Part shown: piece after piece, positions 1 to 7,825 of the stretch
Layout: every line of letters begins with the position of its first letter
Numbering within the stretch: position 1 is the stretch's first letter
NCBI RefSeq assembly: GCF_017876435.1
Contig: NZ_JAGIOA010000001.1
Coordinates: 2,790,001-2,854,000 of the forward strand
DNA: 64,000 nucleotides
DNA from: Microbacterium phyllosphaerae
GTDB lineage: Bacteria; Actinomycetota; Actinomycetes; Actinomycetales; Microbacteriaceae
Reading direction: 5' to 3'
Program-made: the position numbers and the translations under genes
Notes under the pieces: generated by a model
Databases searched by the model: none
What the model was told of the DNA's origin: nothing
Seen by the model: the letters and a program-made list of their open reading frames with translations, nothing else

Positions 1-500
1 GCCGCGATCAGAACGATGCTGGCCGACAGCCCCTCGAGAAGACCCCGACTCAACCACATACGCAGCATCGACAGATCGCCGGTGAGACGCAGCAGCAGTC
101 CACCACGGGCACGATGCCGCAGGTGCTCCGGACGCATCCGCTGCAGGTGCCCGTACATCTCCATCCGCAGCTTCCGGACCACTTCGTATCCCGCGCGCTC
201 CGCCCACGTGAACTCCCAGGAACGGGCGGCTCCCATCACCACGGCCAGGACGGCGAGGAGCAGACAGAACCAGAGGGTCTGCCGGTACGTCGAGTCGGCG
301 GCTTCGCCGACGCCGGACGGGACCAGCTGATCGATCACCAGACGTGCCAGCAGCATGAAATCGATGATCAGTGCCGCCTGGAGAATACCGAGCAGGGCGA
401 CCACGACGAGATCGCGGCGCCGCACACGGAGGAGGCGCCGGAGGTCGCCGCGGGACGGGTCGCGCGGGTCGCCGTCGAGGTCGTCGATCTGCGGGGTCAC
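1..500 (-). CDS. ABC exporter, N-terminal membrane domain (partial, cut by window edge)
   Basis: About 166 N-terminal residues are present; the rest lies left of base 1. After a charged N-terminus there are two hydrophobic spans (starting near DLVVVALLGIL and TLWFCLLLAVL). These are followed by a polar helix with YEVVRKLRMEMYGHLQRM, which resembles the intracellular loop of type I ABC exporter membrane domains. No nucleotide-binding domain is visible, so a fused ATPase is only expected. The GTG start overlaps the stop of the upstream P-loop gene as GTGA, showing translational coupling. The substrate is unknown. Confidence 0.75.
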   Translation of the reverse strand, partial: MTPQIDDLDGDPRDPSRGDLRRLLRVRRRDLVVVALLGILQAALIIDFMLLARLVIDQLVPSGVGEAADSTYRQTLWFCLLLAVLAVVMGAARSWEFTWAERAGYEVVRKLRMEMYGHLQRMRPEHLRHRARGGLLLRLTGDLSMLRMWLSRGLLEGLSASIVLIA

Positions 501-1732
501 GAGAGCACCATCGACGATGCCCGCACCTGTTCGATCAGCTCAGTCGAGTCACGGAATCCGCCGCGTCGACCTGCGAGTTCGACCGTGGACGTCGCGAGCC
601 GGGTCTCGGCGAGGGGCTCCAGCCCCGCCAGGTCGATCGGCCACGCGGGCTGGGGCGGCGGAACCGGCGCACGCAGCATGGTCGGGTCGATACCCAACAC
701 CGGTGCGATGAGCTCGGCGTTCTCCAGCTCCGGAAGACCCCAGATCGGCAGGTCCAGCTCTTCAGCGGCCTCCTGCATCGCCAACGGCGACTTCGTCATG
801 GTCCCCGACAGCGCGACGACGTCGAATCCGTGATCGGTCAAGGACCGGAGTCCCTGAGCCGCGCCCATCGCATCGGATGCGGCGAGAACGACGCAGTCGA
901 TGAGATCGTGCACGACCGCCGACTCCAGCAGGCTTCGATTGTCGCGTTGGAACACCCCGTCGGCGATCTCCACGAAGTTCACTCCGCTTCCGCCGAGCGA
1001 CAGGTTCGCGACCAGTTGCGACATGACCTCCTCGAGCACGGATGTGGGCTGGCGGAAAGACGATGCCAGGCCCGCGTCCGTGAAGTCGAGCATCATGTGC
1101 GCACCGGCATCGAGCATGACCCAGTAGTCGTTGCCCGATCCCGTTCCCGTCACCTTCGTGACACCCGGGCGCATACCGACCTTGGACAGCCCGTGTGCCA
1201 TGTAATGGATCGTCGTCGTCTTGCCGGCGTTCATCGACGTGCCGAGGACGCCGATCGTGCGCGGACGCTCGGCAGGCGGCGCCAGCGTCGGCAGCCGGAA
1301 GTCCGCCACGTTGAGCGGGCGGCCCGCCTCGTCGCCGATCAGTCCGATGGGAACGATGTCCGTCGCGGGACGCACTGATCTGCTCCGCGAGATCGCCGCG
1401 GAGGCTATTCCCCCGCTGGCGACGAGGTTGACCGGGCCCAGATGCCGCGGAACATACGACTCGAACTGGTCTGTCGCATAGCGGTCGGCGTACGCGACGA
1501 TGATCAGATCACCGACGTGCAGCAGGCTGCGACGACCGTGCGGCTGCTCGATGTGCCGGTGGTGGCCGAGTCTCTCGATCCGCGCGATGACGACGTCGCC
1601 GGAGCGCGGACGGACCGCGCCCCCGACCAGGGTCCGCATCGACTCGAGTGGCACACGTCGAGTCGAGAACGACTGCTTCGCGGCGATGCGCATCTCGTGC
1701 GGAAGCATCCGCACCCAGGTCTCGCGCTTCAT
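497..1732 (-). CDS. P-loop NTPase of unknown function (DUF1611/MobB-like nucleotide-binding fold)
   Basis: 411 residues. The N-terminal ~150 residues look like a small beta-rich domain. A Walker A motif GTSMNAGKTT lies at about 164-173, followed by conserved-looking GTGSGNDYW and FVEIADGVFQRD segments, then a second alpha/beta half. The order P-loop, then DGxFQ-type acidic motif, resembles the DUF1611 C-terminal/MobB-like family, but the match is by eye only. The ATG has GAGGGGA upstream and forms ATGA with a possible small ORF. The stop overlaps the ABC exporter GTG, so the genes form one operon. A role in peptide or metabolite modification before export is speculation. Confidence 0.65.
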   Translation of the reverse strand: MKRETWVRMLPHEMRIAAKQSFSTRRVPLESMRTLVGGAVRPRSGDVVIARIERLGHHRHIEQPHGRRSLLHVGDLIIVAYADRYATDQFESYVPRHLGPVNLVASGGIASAAISRSRSVRPATDIVPIGLIGDEAGRPLNVADFRLPTLAPPAERPRTIGVLGTSMNAGKTTTIHYMAHGLSKVGMRPGVTKVTGTGSGNDYWVMLDAGAHMMLDFTDAGLASSFRQPTSVLEEVMSQLVANLSLGGSGVNFVEIADGVFQRDNRSLLESAVVHDLIDCVVLAASDAMGAAQGLRSLTDHGFDVVALSGTMTKSPLAMQEAAEELDLPIWGLPELENAELIAPVLGIDPTMLRAPVPPPQPAWPIDLAGLEPLAETRLATSTVELAGRRGGFRDSTELIEQVRASSMVLS

Positions 1733-1884
1733 TGTGTCCCCTCAGATTTTCGAGGAGATGGGTCGTTCACATTCGGGCGCGATGAACGCACCCGTCCCGC
1801 TGCCGTGTCGAGCCATCCCCCGAAAAGCGGGAGGATGCACACGATCGGCGTCGGAGTGGCATGCCCCAGCCGCCACTCCCCCAT
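1729..1884 (-). CDS. candidate small ORF, 51 residues, coupled to the P-loop gene
   Basis: Begins MGEWRLGHATPT, has a short hydrophobic stretch IVCILPLFGGWL with a single Cys, and ends in a polar Arg/Ser/Pro-rich tail. The stop TGA overlaps the ATG of the 411-residue P-loop gene (ATGA), the same coupling used between that gene and the ABC exporter. CAATCT sits 6 nt before the ATG, similar to the leaderless -10 pattern elsewhere in the window. The first 35 codons favour G or C at position three; the last 15 do not. It could be a precursor or leader peptide, or simply non-coding leader sequence. Confidence 0.35.
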   Translation of the reverse strand: MGEWRLGHATPTPIVCILPLFGGWLDTAAGRVRSSRPNVNDPSPRKSEGTQ

Positions 1885-1968
1885 ATCCCCAGATTGGCCA
1901 GTAACACTACCCGGACCACGACGGGTCGAGTCGACGAAAGCATCCGAAACCGCCAGGTGATACCGGAA

Positions 1969-1998
1969 TTCTGCTTCAGGACCGAGAAACCCTACTCT
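1969..1998 (+). promoter_or_regulatory. leaderless-type promoter for the pentapeptide-repeat gene
   Basis: TTCTGC (1969-1974), an 18-nt spacer and TACTCT (1993-1998). The -10 is followed by 6 nt and the ATG at 2005, so transcription probably starts at or next to the start codon. Confidence 0.5.
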
Positions 1999-2004
1999 CG
2001 AAGC

Positions 2005-2655
2005 ATGGCACGCTCCCCCGAATCCCCCGCGGCTCCCCGCGTCTCGCCCCCCGACCTTCCTCGCGAGTTCGAGTCCGCGACCGCGCGGCGCAGCGCCGAT
2101 CTCCTCGCGGCACGGCTCGACATCGAGGTCGCCGCAGACCTCGCCCACGCGTCACTCGAGCAATGCACGGTCACGGCCGACGCCGACAGCGTCGATCTGA
2201 CCGGCGCCACCCTCATCGACGTCGACATGACGGGCCTCCGCGTGGCCTCGATGCGGATGAGGGATGCGGGAGTGCGCCGCGTCCGCATCAGCGGCGGCCG
2301 CATCGGCACGCTCGATCTCAGCGGTGCGCGCATCGACGAGCTGGAGCTCCGCGATGTGCGGATCGACTACCTCAACCTCGGCGGGGTGCGGGCGACCGAT
2401 ATCGAGATCACCGCGTGCAGTATCCGGACGATCGACATGCCCCAGGCGGAGCTCACCCGCGTCCGCTTCACCGACACCCGCACCGACGAGGTGGACTCAC
2501 GCGGCATGCGCGCCGCGCATGTCGACCTCCGCGGGCTCGACGCGTCGGCATTCCTCGATGCGAACAGCCTCCGCGGTACGACTCTGAGCAGCTTCCAGGT
2601 GCAGCAGCTCGCACCGGTGCTCGCCGCCGGAATCGGCATCCAGGTTAGGGACTGA
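2005..2655 (+). CDS. pentapeptide-repeat protein
   Basis: 216 residues from the ATG at 2005, chosen because the leaderless -10 TACTCT lies 6 nt upstream. From about residue 50 to the end the chain repeats A(D/N)LXX-like five-residue units (for example VDLTGATLIDVDMTGLRV and LDLSGARIDELEL), as expected for a right-handed quadrilateral beta-helix. Some family members mimic DNA and protect gyrase from quinolones; nothing here shows that this one does. It is divergent from the P-loop/exporter module and its 3' end overlaps the convergent transporter gene by 11 nt. Confidence 0.8.
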   Translation: MARSPESPAAPRVSPPDLPREFESATARRSADLLAARLDIEVAADLAHASLEQCTVTADADSVDLTGATLIDVDMTGLRVASMRMRDAGVRRVRISGGRIGTLDLSGARIDELELRDVRIDYLNLGGVRATDIEITACSIRTIDMPQAELTRVRFTDTRTDEVDSRGMRAAHVDLRGLDASAFLDANSLRGTTLSSFQVQQLAPVLAAGIGIQVRD

Positions 2656-4153
2656 CGGACCCGTTCGCCTCCAGCAGCTCCTGCGTGAACGGATGCTGCG
2701 GCGATGCGAAGACGTCTGCGACCGCGCCCTGCTCGACGATGACGCCGTCCTGCATCACGAGGACCTCGTCCGCGACGGCGCCGACGACGTCGAGATCGTG
2801 CGAGACGAAGATCATGGTCAGCCGACGCTCGCGCTGCAGTCGGAGCAGCAGGTGGAGCACGCGTTCGCGCACCGAGGGATCCAGAGCCGACACCGGTTCG
2901 TCCAGCACCAGCACCTCGGGCTCGGCCGCCAACGCCCGCGCGATCGCGGCGCGCTGACGCTGCCCGCCCGACAGGGCGAGGGGCCGACGGGTCGCCAGCA
3001 CCGGGTCGAGATCGACCTCGGCGAGAAGCTGGACCACGCGCGCTGCACGCCGCGCCCGGGGCACGCCGCCCGCGGCGAGCGCCTCCCTGAGCGATCGCCC
3101 GATGGTCCATCGAGGGTCGAAGGCGCCGAGCGGATTCTGGTGCACGAGCTGCACGCGGCGCTCCCCGATCCAGCGCAGCGCTCCGTCGTCGGGTCGCTCG
3201 ACGCCGACGATCATGCGCGCAAGCGTCGTCTTGCCCGAACCCGACTCCCCGACGATGCCGAGAGTCCTCCCCTCGTGCACGGCGAAGGACGCCTCGCGCA
3301 CCGCTGCGAGTGCGCCGAACGTCTTGGTCGCCCCCGTGGCGACGAGCAGAGGCGACACTGCCTCTGCCGACGACACCCGAGGCTCGTGAACGGTCGCCGC
3401 GATCAGCTGCCGGGTGTACTCGTGCCGGGGCGATTCCAGCACCTCCGCCACCGGCCCTGACTCGACGACCACGCCGTCGCGCATCACGAGCACGCGGTCG
3501 GCGATCCGACGGACGGCTGCGAAGTCATGACTGATGAACACGATCGCGGTGCCCGCATCCGCGATGTCGCGGAGCAGCGAGAGGATCCGAGCCTGAACGG
3601 TGGCGTCGAGCGCCGTGGTCGGCTCGTCCGCGATGAGGACGGCCGGCTCGGCCGCGATCGCCGAGGCGATGAGCGCCCGCTGACGGAGGCCACCCGAGAG
3701 CTCGTGCGGATACTGCCGCGCCCGGCGCACCGCATCCGGCATCCAGACCCGGTGCAGCATCTCCTGCACCCGTTCGCGCAGCGCCGCGCGGCCGGACACG
3801 ACGCCGTGGATGCGCAACGGCTCGGCGATCTCCGAGCCCACCCGCTGCAGGGGGTCGAGCGACACCAGAGCATCCTGAGAGACGAGGGCGATGCCTGCGC
3901 CGCGCAGCGAACGCCAGCGCCGCTCCCCGAATCCCGCGACATCCGTGCCGTCGACGACGAGCCGGTCGAACCGCACGCGAGCGTTCGCGGGAGTCAGCCC
4001 CAGCAGCGCGCGGGCCGTGAGCGACTTGCCCGCTCCCGATTCGCCCACGATCGCGACGCATTCTCCGCGTGCCACGGACATCGAGACTCCGTCGACGACG
4101 GGCGCTCCGCCGAAGTCGATGCGCAGACCCTGCACCTCCAGAGCAGCTGTCAT
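2645..4153 (-). CDS. peptide/nickel-type ABC transporter, fused dual ATP-binding protein (DppD-DppF type)
   Basis: 502 residues carrying two complete ABC ATPase units. The first has Walker A GESGAGKS, signature ELSGGLRQR and Walker B LIADEPTTALD. The second has GESGSGKTT, ALSGGQRQRAAIARAL and VLDEPVSALDP. It energises uptake through the two permeases encoded upstream. In many bacteria DppD and DppF are separate; here they are one polypeptide. The ATG overlaps the permease stop (ATGA). Substrate class (peptides, nickel or opines) cannot be read from this subunit. Confidence 0.92.
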   Translation of the reverse strand: MTAALEVQGLRIDFGGAPVVDGVSMSVARGECVAIVGESGAGKSLTARALLGLTPANARVRFDRLVVDGTDVAGFGERRWRSLRGAGIALVSQDALVSLDPLQRVGSEIAEPLRIHGVVSGRAALRERVQEMLHRVWMPDAVRRARQYPHELSGGLRQRALIASAIAAEPAVLIADEPTTALDATVQARILSLLRDIADAGTAIVFISHDFAAVRRIADRVLVMRDGVVVESGPVAEVLESPRHEYTRQLIAATVHEPRVSSAEAVSPLLVATGATKTFGALAAVREASFAVHEGRTLGIVGESGSGKTTLARMIVGVERPDDGALRWIGERRVQLVHQNPLGAFDPRWTIGRSLREALAAGGVPRARRAARVVQLLAEVDLDPVLATRRPLALSGGQRQRAAIARALAAEPEVLVLDEPVSALDPSVRERVLHLLLRLQRERRLTMIFVSHDLDVVGAVADEVLVMQDGVIVEQGAVADVFASPQHPFTQELLEANGSVSP

Positions 4154-4962
4154 GACGTCCGCCCCTCTGCCCTGGCACGCAGGACACGTCCGACGATCGT
4201 GGCGGAGATCACGGTCAGGGTGATCGCGATGCCGGGGAAGACCGCGATCCACCAGGCCTGACCCAGCACGTTGCGGCCGCCAGCCAGCATGAGTCCCCAC
4301 TCGGGAGTCGGCTCCGACGGACCGAGACCGAGGAAGCTGAGTCCGGCCGCGGCGAGGATGCTCGATCCGATGCCGATCGTCGCGAGCACGCTCAGTGAGC
4401 CGAGCACCCCGGGCACCACGTGCCTGACGAATGCGGGCACGGGAGGCACCCCGAGGATGCGTGCCGCCTCGACATGCTCGGCGCTGCGGAGCGTACGGGT
4501 CTGCACCCGGGCGAGGCGTATGTAGACGGGCACGGCGGCGAGCGTCACCGCGATCGCGATGTTGACCGGCCCCGGCCCGAGCACGGCGACGACCACGAGC
4601 GCGACCAGGAACTCGGGGAACGCCATGAGCACGTCGTTCACGCGCATCAGCGCCGCATCGACCCCGCGCGGCGCGAGTCCCGCGAGGGCACCCACGAGCA
4701 GTCCCACCGCGACCGCGATGGCGGTCGCGAGCAGACCGATGCCGATCGAGCGCCCGGCTCCATGGACCACCCGCGAGTACACGTCGCGGCCGCTCTGGTC
4801 GGTCCCGAAGAGGTGCTCGGCGCTCGGCGGCAGCAGACCCGAGCGGACATCCGTCTGGAGCGGATCGTGGGTGGCGAGGACTCCGGGGAAGGCTGCGGCG
4901 AATGCCAGCACCACGAGCACGGCCACCGCACACCAGAGCAGCACGGCCTGCGCGCGGTTCAT
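4150..4962 (-). CDS. peptide-type ABC transporter permease (DppC-like)
   Basis: 270 residues with about six membrane spans, starting with an N-terminal helix (AVLLWCAVAVLVVLAFAAAF). It has the DppC hallmark HLFGTDQSGRDVYSRVVHGA and the inner-membrane binding-protein-dependent transport loop near EHVEAARILGVPPVPAFVRH. It pairs with the DppB-like permease to form the channel. The ATG overlaps the upstream permease stop (ATGA) and the stop overlaps the ATPase ATG, so the three genes are coupled. Confidence 0.93.
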   Translation of the reverse strand: MNRAQAVLLWCAVAVLVVLAFAAAFPGVLATHDPLQTDVRSGLLPPSAEHLFGTDQSGRDVYSRVVHGAGRSIGIGLLATAIAVAVGLLVGALAGLAPRGVDAALMRVNDVLMAFPEFLVALVVVAVLGPGPVNIAIAVTLAAVPVYIRLARVQTRTLRSAEHVEAARILGVPPVPAFVRHVVPGVLGSLSVLATIGIGSSILAAAGLSFLGLGPSEPTPEWGLMLAGGRNVLGQAWWIAVFPGIAITLTVISATIVGRVLRARAEGRTS

Positions 4963-5900
4963 CGGGGCCCTCCGCGTTCGGCGCGCAGACGCGGATCGAT
5001 GAGCGGATGCAGCAGCTCGATCACGAGGTTCACGGTCACGAAGACGATGGCGCTGAGCAGGATGATGCCGGTGATCACCGGCAGGTCGCGGTTGGTGATG
5101 GCGGCGAGGGTGACGCGTCCGAGACCTGCACGGGCGAACACGGTCTCGACGAGCACGGCTCCTCCGAGCACCGACCCGGTCAGGTAGGCCGCAAGGGTCA
5201 CCGCGCTCGCCGCGCCGTGTCGCAGCCCGTGACGCAGGGTGAACCACGTCGGACCTGCGCCTCGGGCCCGGACGGTCTCGGCGAACGGCATCCGTTCGGC
5301 CTGCACGAGCCCGTCACGCAGCACCTGGCTGAGCAGCGCCGCGACGGGCAGCGCGAGGGTGATGGCCGGCAGCACGATCGTCGCCGGATTCCGGGCGCCC
5401 GAGACGGGGAACCAGCCGAGCCCGAACGCGAAGACGCTGAGCAGGATGAGGCCGATCCAGAACACGGGCGATGACAGGATGACGAGCTCGACGCCCGAGG
5501 CGACGGCTCGTCCGACCTGACCGCGCACGAGCAGGGCGACGGCGAGCGCGAGCAGCACCGCGATCACCAGGGCCAGCGCCGAGAGCTGCAGCGTCGCCCC
5601 GAGCTGACGTCCGATGACCTCGGTCACCGGCATCCGCAGCTGGTACGACTCCCCCAGGTCTCCCCGGGCGAGCTGACCGATGAACGTCAGATACTGCTCG
5701 AGCGGGGGGCGGTCGAGCCCGAGCTCGGCACGGATGCCGTCTTTCACGGCTTCACTGACCTGCGCCTGAGGGCCGAGCATCACCGAGACCGGATCACCGG
5801 GGACGATGCGGAATGCCAGGAAGACGAGCGTCGCCGCACCCCAGAGCACGATCACGACCGATGCCAGAAGACCGGCGATGCGGAGGAACGCTGCCTTCAC
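4959..5900 (-). CDS. peptide-type ABC transporter permease (DppB-like)
   Basis: 313 residues, GTG start with GAGAGG upstream. The N-terminal membrane helix is followed by FRIVPGDPVSVMLG, the classical OppB/DppB signature, then the extracytoplasmic loop DRPPLEQYLTFIGQLARGDLG and five more spans. The EAA-type loop is near MPFAETVRARGAG. It is the second gene of the importer operon, 103 nt after the binding-protein gene. Confidence 0.94.
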   Translation of the reverse strand: MKAAFLRIAGLLASVVIVLWGAATLVFLAFRIVPGDPVSVMLGPQAQVSEAVKDGIRAELGLDRPPLEQYLTFIGQLARGDLGESYQLRMPVTEVIGRQLGATLQLSALALVIAVLLALAVALLVRGQVGRAVASGVELVILSSPVFWIGLILLSVFAFGLGWFPVSGARNPATIVLPAITLALPVAALLSQVLRDGLVQAERMPFAETVRARGAGPTWFTLRHGLRHGAASAVTLAAYLTGSVLGGAVLVETVFARAGLGRVTLAAITNRDLPVITGIILLSAIVFVTVNLVIELLHPLIDPRLRAERGGPR

Positions 5901-6003
5901 CGTGGGCGCCCTCTCGACGGTTCCTGAGCGCCCTCCGGCTCGCGGCGCTCGCTCACGAACGATACCGCAGCGATATGCCGAAGGGCGCTCGACGGCTCAG
6001 GGG
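5901..6003 (-). other. intercistronic gap between binding protein and permease genes
   Basis: No coding signal. On the minus strand GAGCGCCC and GGGCGCTC form inverted arms separated by roughly 50 nt. Such a structure could stabilise the binding-protein message or reduce read-through into the permease genes, but no U-tract is present. Confidence 0.3.
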
Positions 6004-7620
6004 TCAGCCGACGCTCACGTCGTAGAAGAGCGGACGTCCGTAGAGGTCGTAGTCGAGCCCGCTGACGCGCTCGCCGACGGCCGTGATGGCCGACGGGCTG
6101 TAGAGCGGGACGATCGCGGTGTACTCTGCGTTCCATTCCTGCAGCTGCGTGTAGATGCCGTTGCGCTCGTCCTGGTCGCTGGAGGCGACGGCCTGGTCGA
6201 GCAGCGTGTCGATCTCGGGGTCCGTGACCTGCGACGCATTCTGGAATCCGTCGGTGTGCAGGTGCGCGCGGAGGAAGTCAGGGTCGACGCCGGAGAATCC
6301 CCAGTCGGTCAGGTCGAAGGTCTTCGGACCGTACTGCTCGTTGTACGCTCCGGGCTCCAGCACCTCGCGGACGACCTCGAAGCCGATCCCCTTGAGGTCG
6401 GACTGGATCGCGTTCGCCAGAGCCGCACGGTCGTCCGGCACAGGGGTCCAGGCGATCCACCGGGCCGACAGGCGCTTCCCGTCCTTCATGCGGATGCCGT
6501 CGCTGTCGCGCTCGGTCCAGCCCGCCTCGTCGAGCAGCGCGTTCGCCGCATCCTGATCGAAAGCCCACGTGCCCTCGAGCGAGGCGTCGTAGCCGGGGGT
6601 CGTCGATCCGAGCACGCTCCACGCCCGCGGGAACTGTCCGAAGAAGATCTCCTCGACGGCCGCGTCGACGTCGATGCCTCGGGCGAAGGCCTGACGCACC
6701 TTCTCGTCGGCGAACACCCCGTACTTCTCGTTGAGGTACAGCGAGTACGGCAGACCCGGGTACTCGATCGAATCGACCGTGATGCCGTCGCCGAGGTCGC
6801 CGGCGAGGTTCGGCGGGATGTTGCTGGCCAGATCCGCCTCGCCGCTCTGCACGACGCCCGTGCGCACGGAGGCCTCCGGCTGGATCTCGACACGCAGAGT
6901 CTCGACCTTCGGCGCCTTCTCGCCGTGCGGACCCCAGGCGTAGTCGTCGTTGCTCGTGTAGACGAGTTCCTGATCGGGCGTGTACTCGGTCAGTTCGTAC
7001 GGGCCGGTGCCGACCGTGATGCCGGGCCCTCCGGCCTTCAGCTGGTCGGCGGATTCCGCGAGGACCGCCGGTGAGTAGAAGCCGAGCTGAGGTGTGCTGG
7101 CCGCCTGCAGGAACGGCGCGTACGGCTGGGTGAAACTGACCTTCACCGTGTACTCGTCGACGACCTCGGTGCCCTCGTAGAAGTCGGCACCCAGCATCGA
7201 CGCCGCCTGCGCCGACTCCGTCTCGGGGTCGACGATGCGGTCGAAGTTCGCCTTTACCGCTTCGGCGTCGAACGGCTCGCCGTCGGTGAACGTGACGTCG
7301 TCACGCAGCATGAACGTGTACTCGGTGCTGTCGTCCGAGACCTTCCAGTCCTTCGCGAGCCAGGGCACGAACGATCCGTCGTCCTCCTGGAACACGAGGG
7401 AGTCGAGCACCGCGCGCTGCACCATGCCCGAGACGTCGAGCTGGCTCACCTGCGGATCCATGTGCCCTGCCGAGAGGTTCGCGCCCTCGATCGACCAGAC
7501 GAGTTCGCCGCCCTCGGACTCGGAATCGGATGCGGGTGTCGCGCAGGAGCTGAGCAGGAGTGCGCTCACGACGACGGTGGCACCGAGCGGGATCGCGCGG
7601 CGCAGGAAGGAGATGGGCAT
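6004..7620 (-). CDS. ABC transporter substrate-binding lipoprotein (SBP_bac_5 family)
   Basis: 538 residues. A lipoprotein signal with lipobox LLSSC places the lipid-anchored cysteine at residue 26. The family fold is supported by DYTVKVSFTQPYAPFL-like segments and the length typical of DppA/OppA/NikA proteins. It captures the substrate outside the membrane and delivers it to the permease pair encoded downstream. The ATG at 7620 was chosen because it starts the signal peptide; upstream in-frame sequence is not signal-like. Peptide is the commonest substrate class but is not proven. Confidence 0.92.
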   Translation of the reverse strand: MPISFLRRAIPLGATVVVSALLLSSCATPASDSESEGGELVWSIEGANLSAGHMDPQVSQLDVSGMVQRAVLDSLVFQEDDGSFVPWLAKDWKVSDDSTEYTFMLRDDVTFTDGEPFDAEAVKANFDRIVDPETESAQAASMLGADFYEGTEVVDEYTVKVSFTQPYAPFLQAASTPQLGFYSPAVLAESADQLKAGGPGITVGTGPYELTEYTPDQELVYTSNDDYAWGPHGEKAPKVETLRVEIQPEASVRTGVVQSGEADLASNIPPNLAGDLGDGITVDSIEYPGLPYSLYLNEKYGVFADEKVRQAFARGIDVDAAVEEIFFGQFPRAWSVLGSTTPGYDASLEGTWAFDQDAANALLDEAGWTERDSDGIRMKDGKRLSARWIAWTPVPDDRAALANAIQSDLKGIGFEVVREVLEPGAYNEQYGPKTFDLTDWGFSGVDPDFLRAHLHTDGFQNASQVTDPEIDTLLDQAVASSDQDERNGIYTQLQEWNAEYTAIVPLYSPSAITAVGERVSGLDYDLYGRPLFYDVSVG

Positions 7621-7682
7621 GCTGTTCCTCGGGAGGGAATGCGGGAGACGACGCGGATGCATCAGTTCTTGGACTCGATCCA

Positions 7683-7711
7683 ATTCTAGATCCACCACGG
7701 CGACTCGAGCG
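7683..7711 (-). promoter_or_regulatory. probable promoter of the peptide-type importer operon
   Basis: Minus-strand TAGAAT (7688 to 7683) is a good -10, about 63 nt before the binding-protein ATG. A convincing -35 is not visible. Confidence 0.45.
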
Positions 7712-7754
7712 CCCGTCTCCTGGGTGGCGAGACTCCGCACCCGTGCGGGGCGAT

Positions 7755-7825
7755 TAGACTGTGGGGCACAACCCACACTCAGGCACGCTCACACAGTGCC
7801 GCACACATCGCTCGAGGAGACCTCC
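7755..7825 (+). promoter_or_regulatory. valS promoter (-10 TAGACT) and 5' leader
   Basis: TAGACT at 7755-7760 precedes a leader of about 60 nt with two small hairpins (TGTGGG/CCCACA and GGCAC/GTGCC), then GAGGAGA before the ATG. The leader is too short and lacks the conserved elements of a tRNA-sensing T-box. Confidence 0.45.

Noticed and set aside
1885..2148. Upstream in-frame extension of the candidate small ORF (to 2148)
   Set aside because: It would run through the promoter and antisense into the pentapeptide-repeat gene; composition there follows the opposite strand.
7760..7825. Possible T-box riboswitch before valS
   Set aside because: The leader is only ~60 nt, has two minor hairpins and no recognisable T-box sequence or antiterminator.
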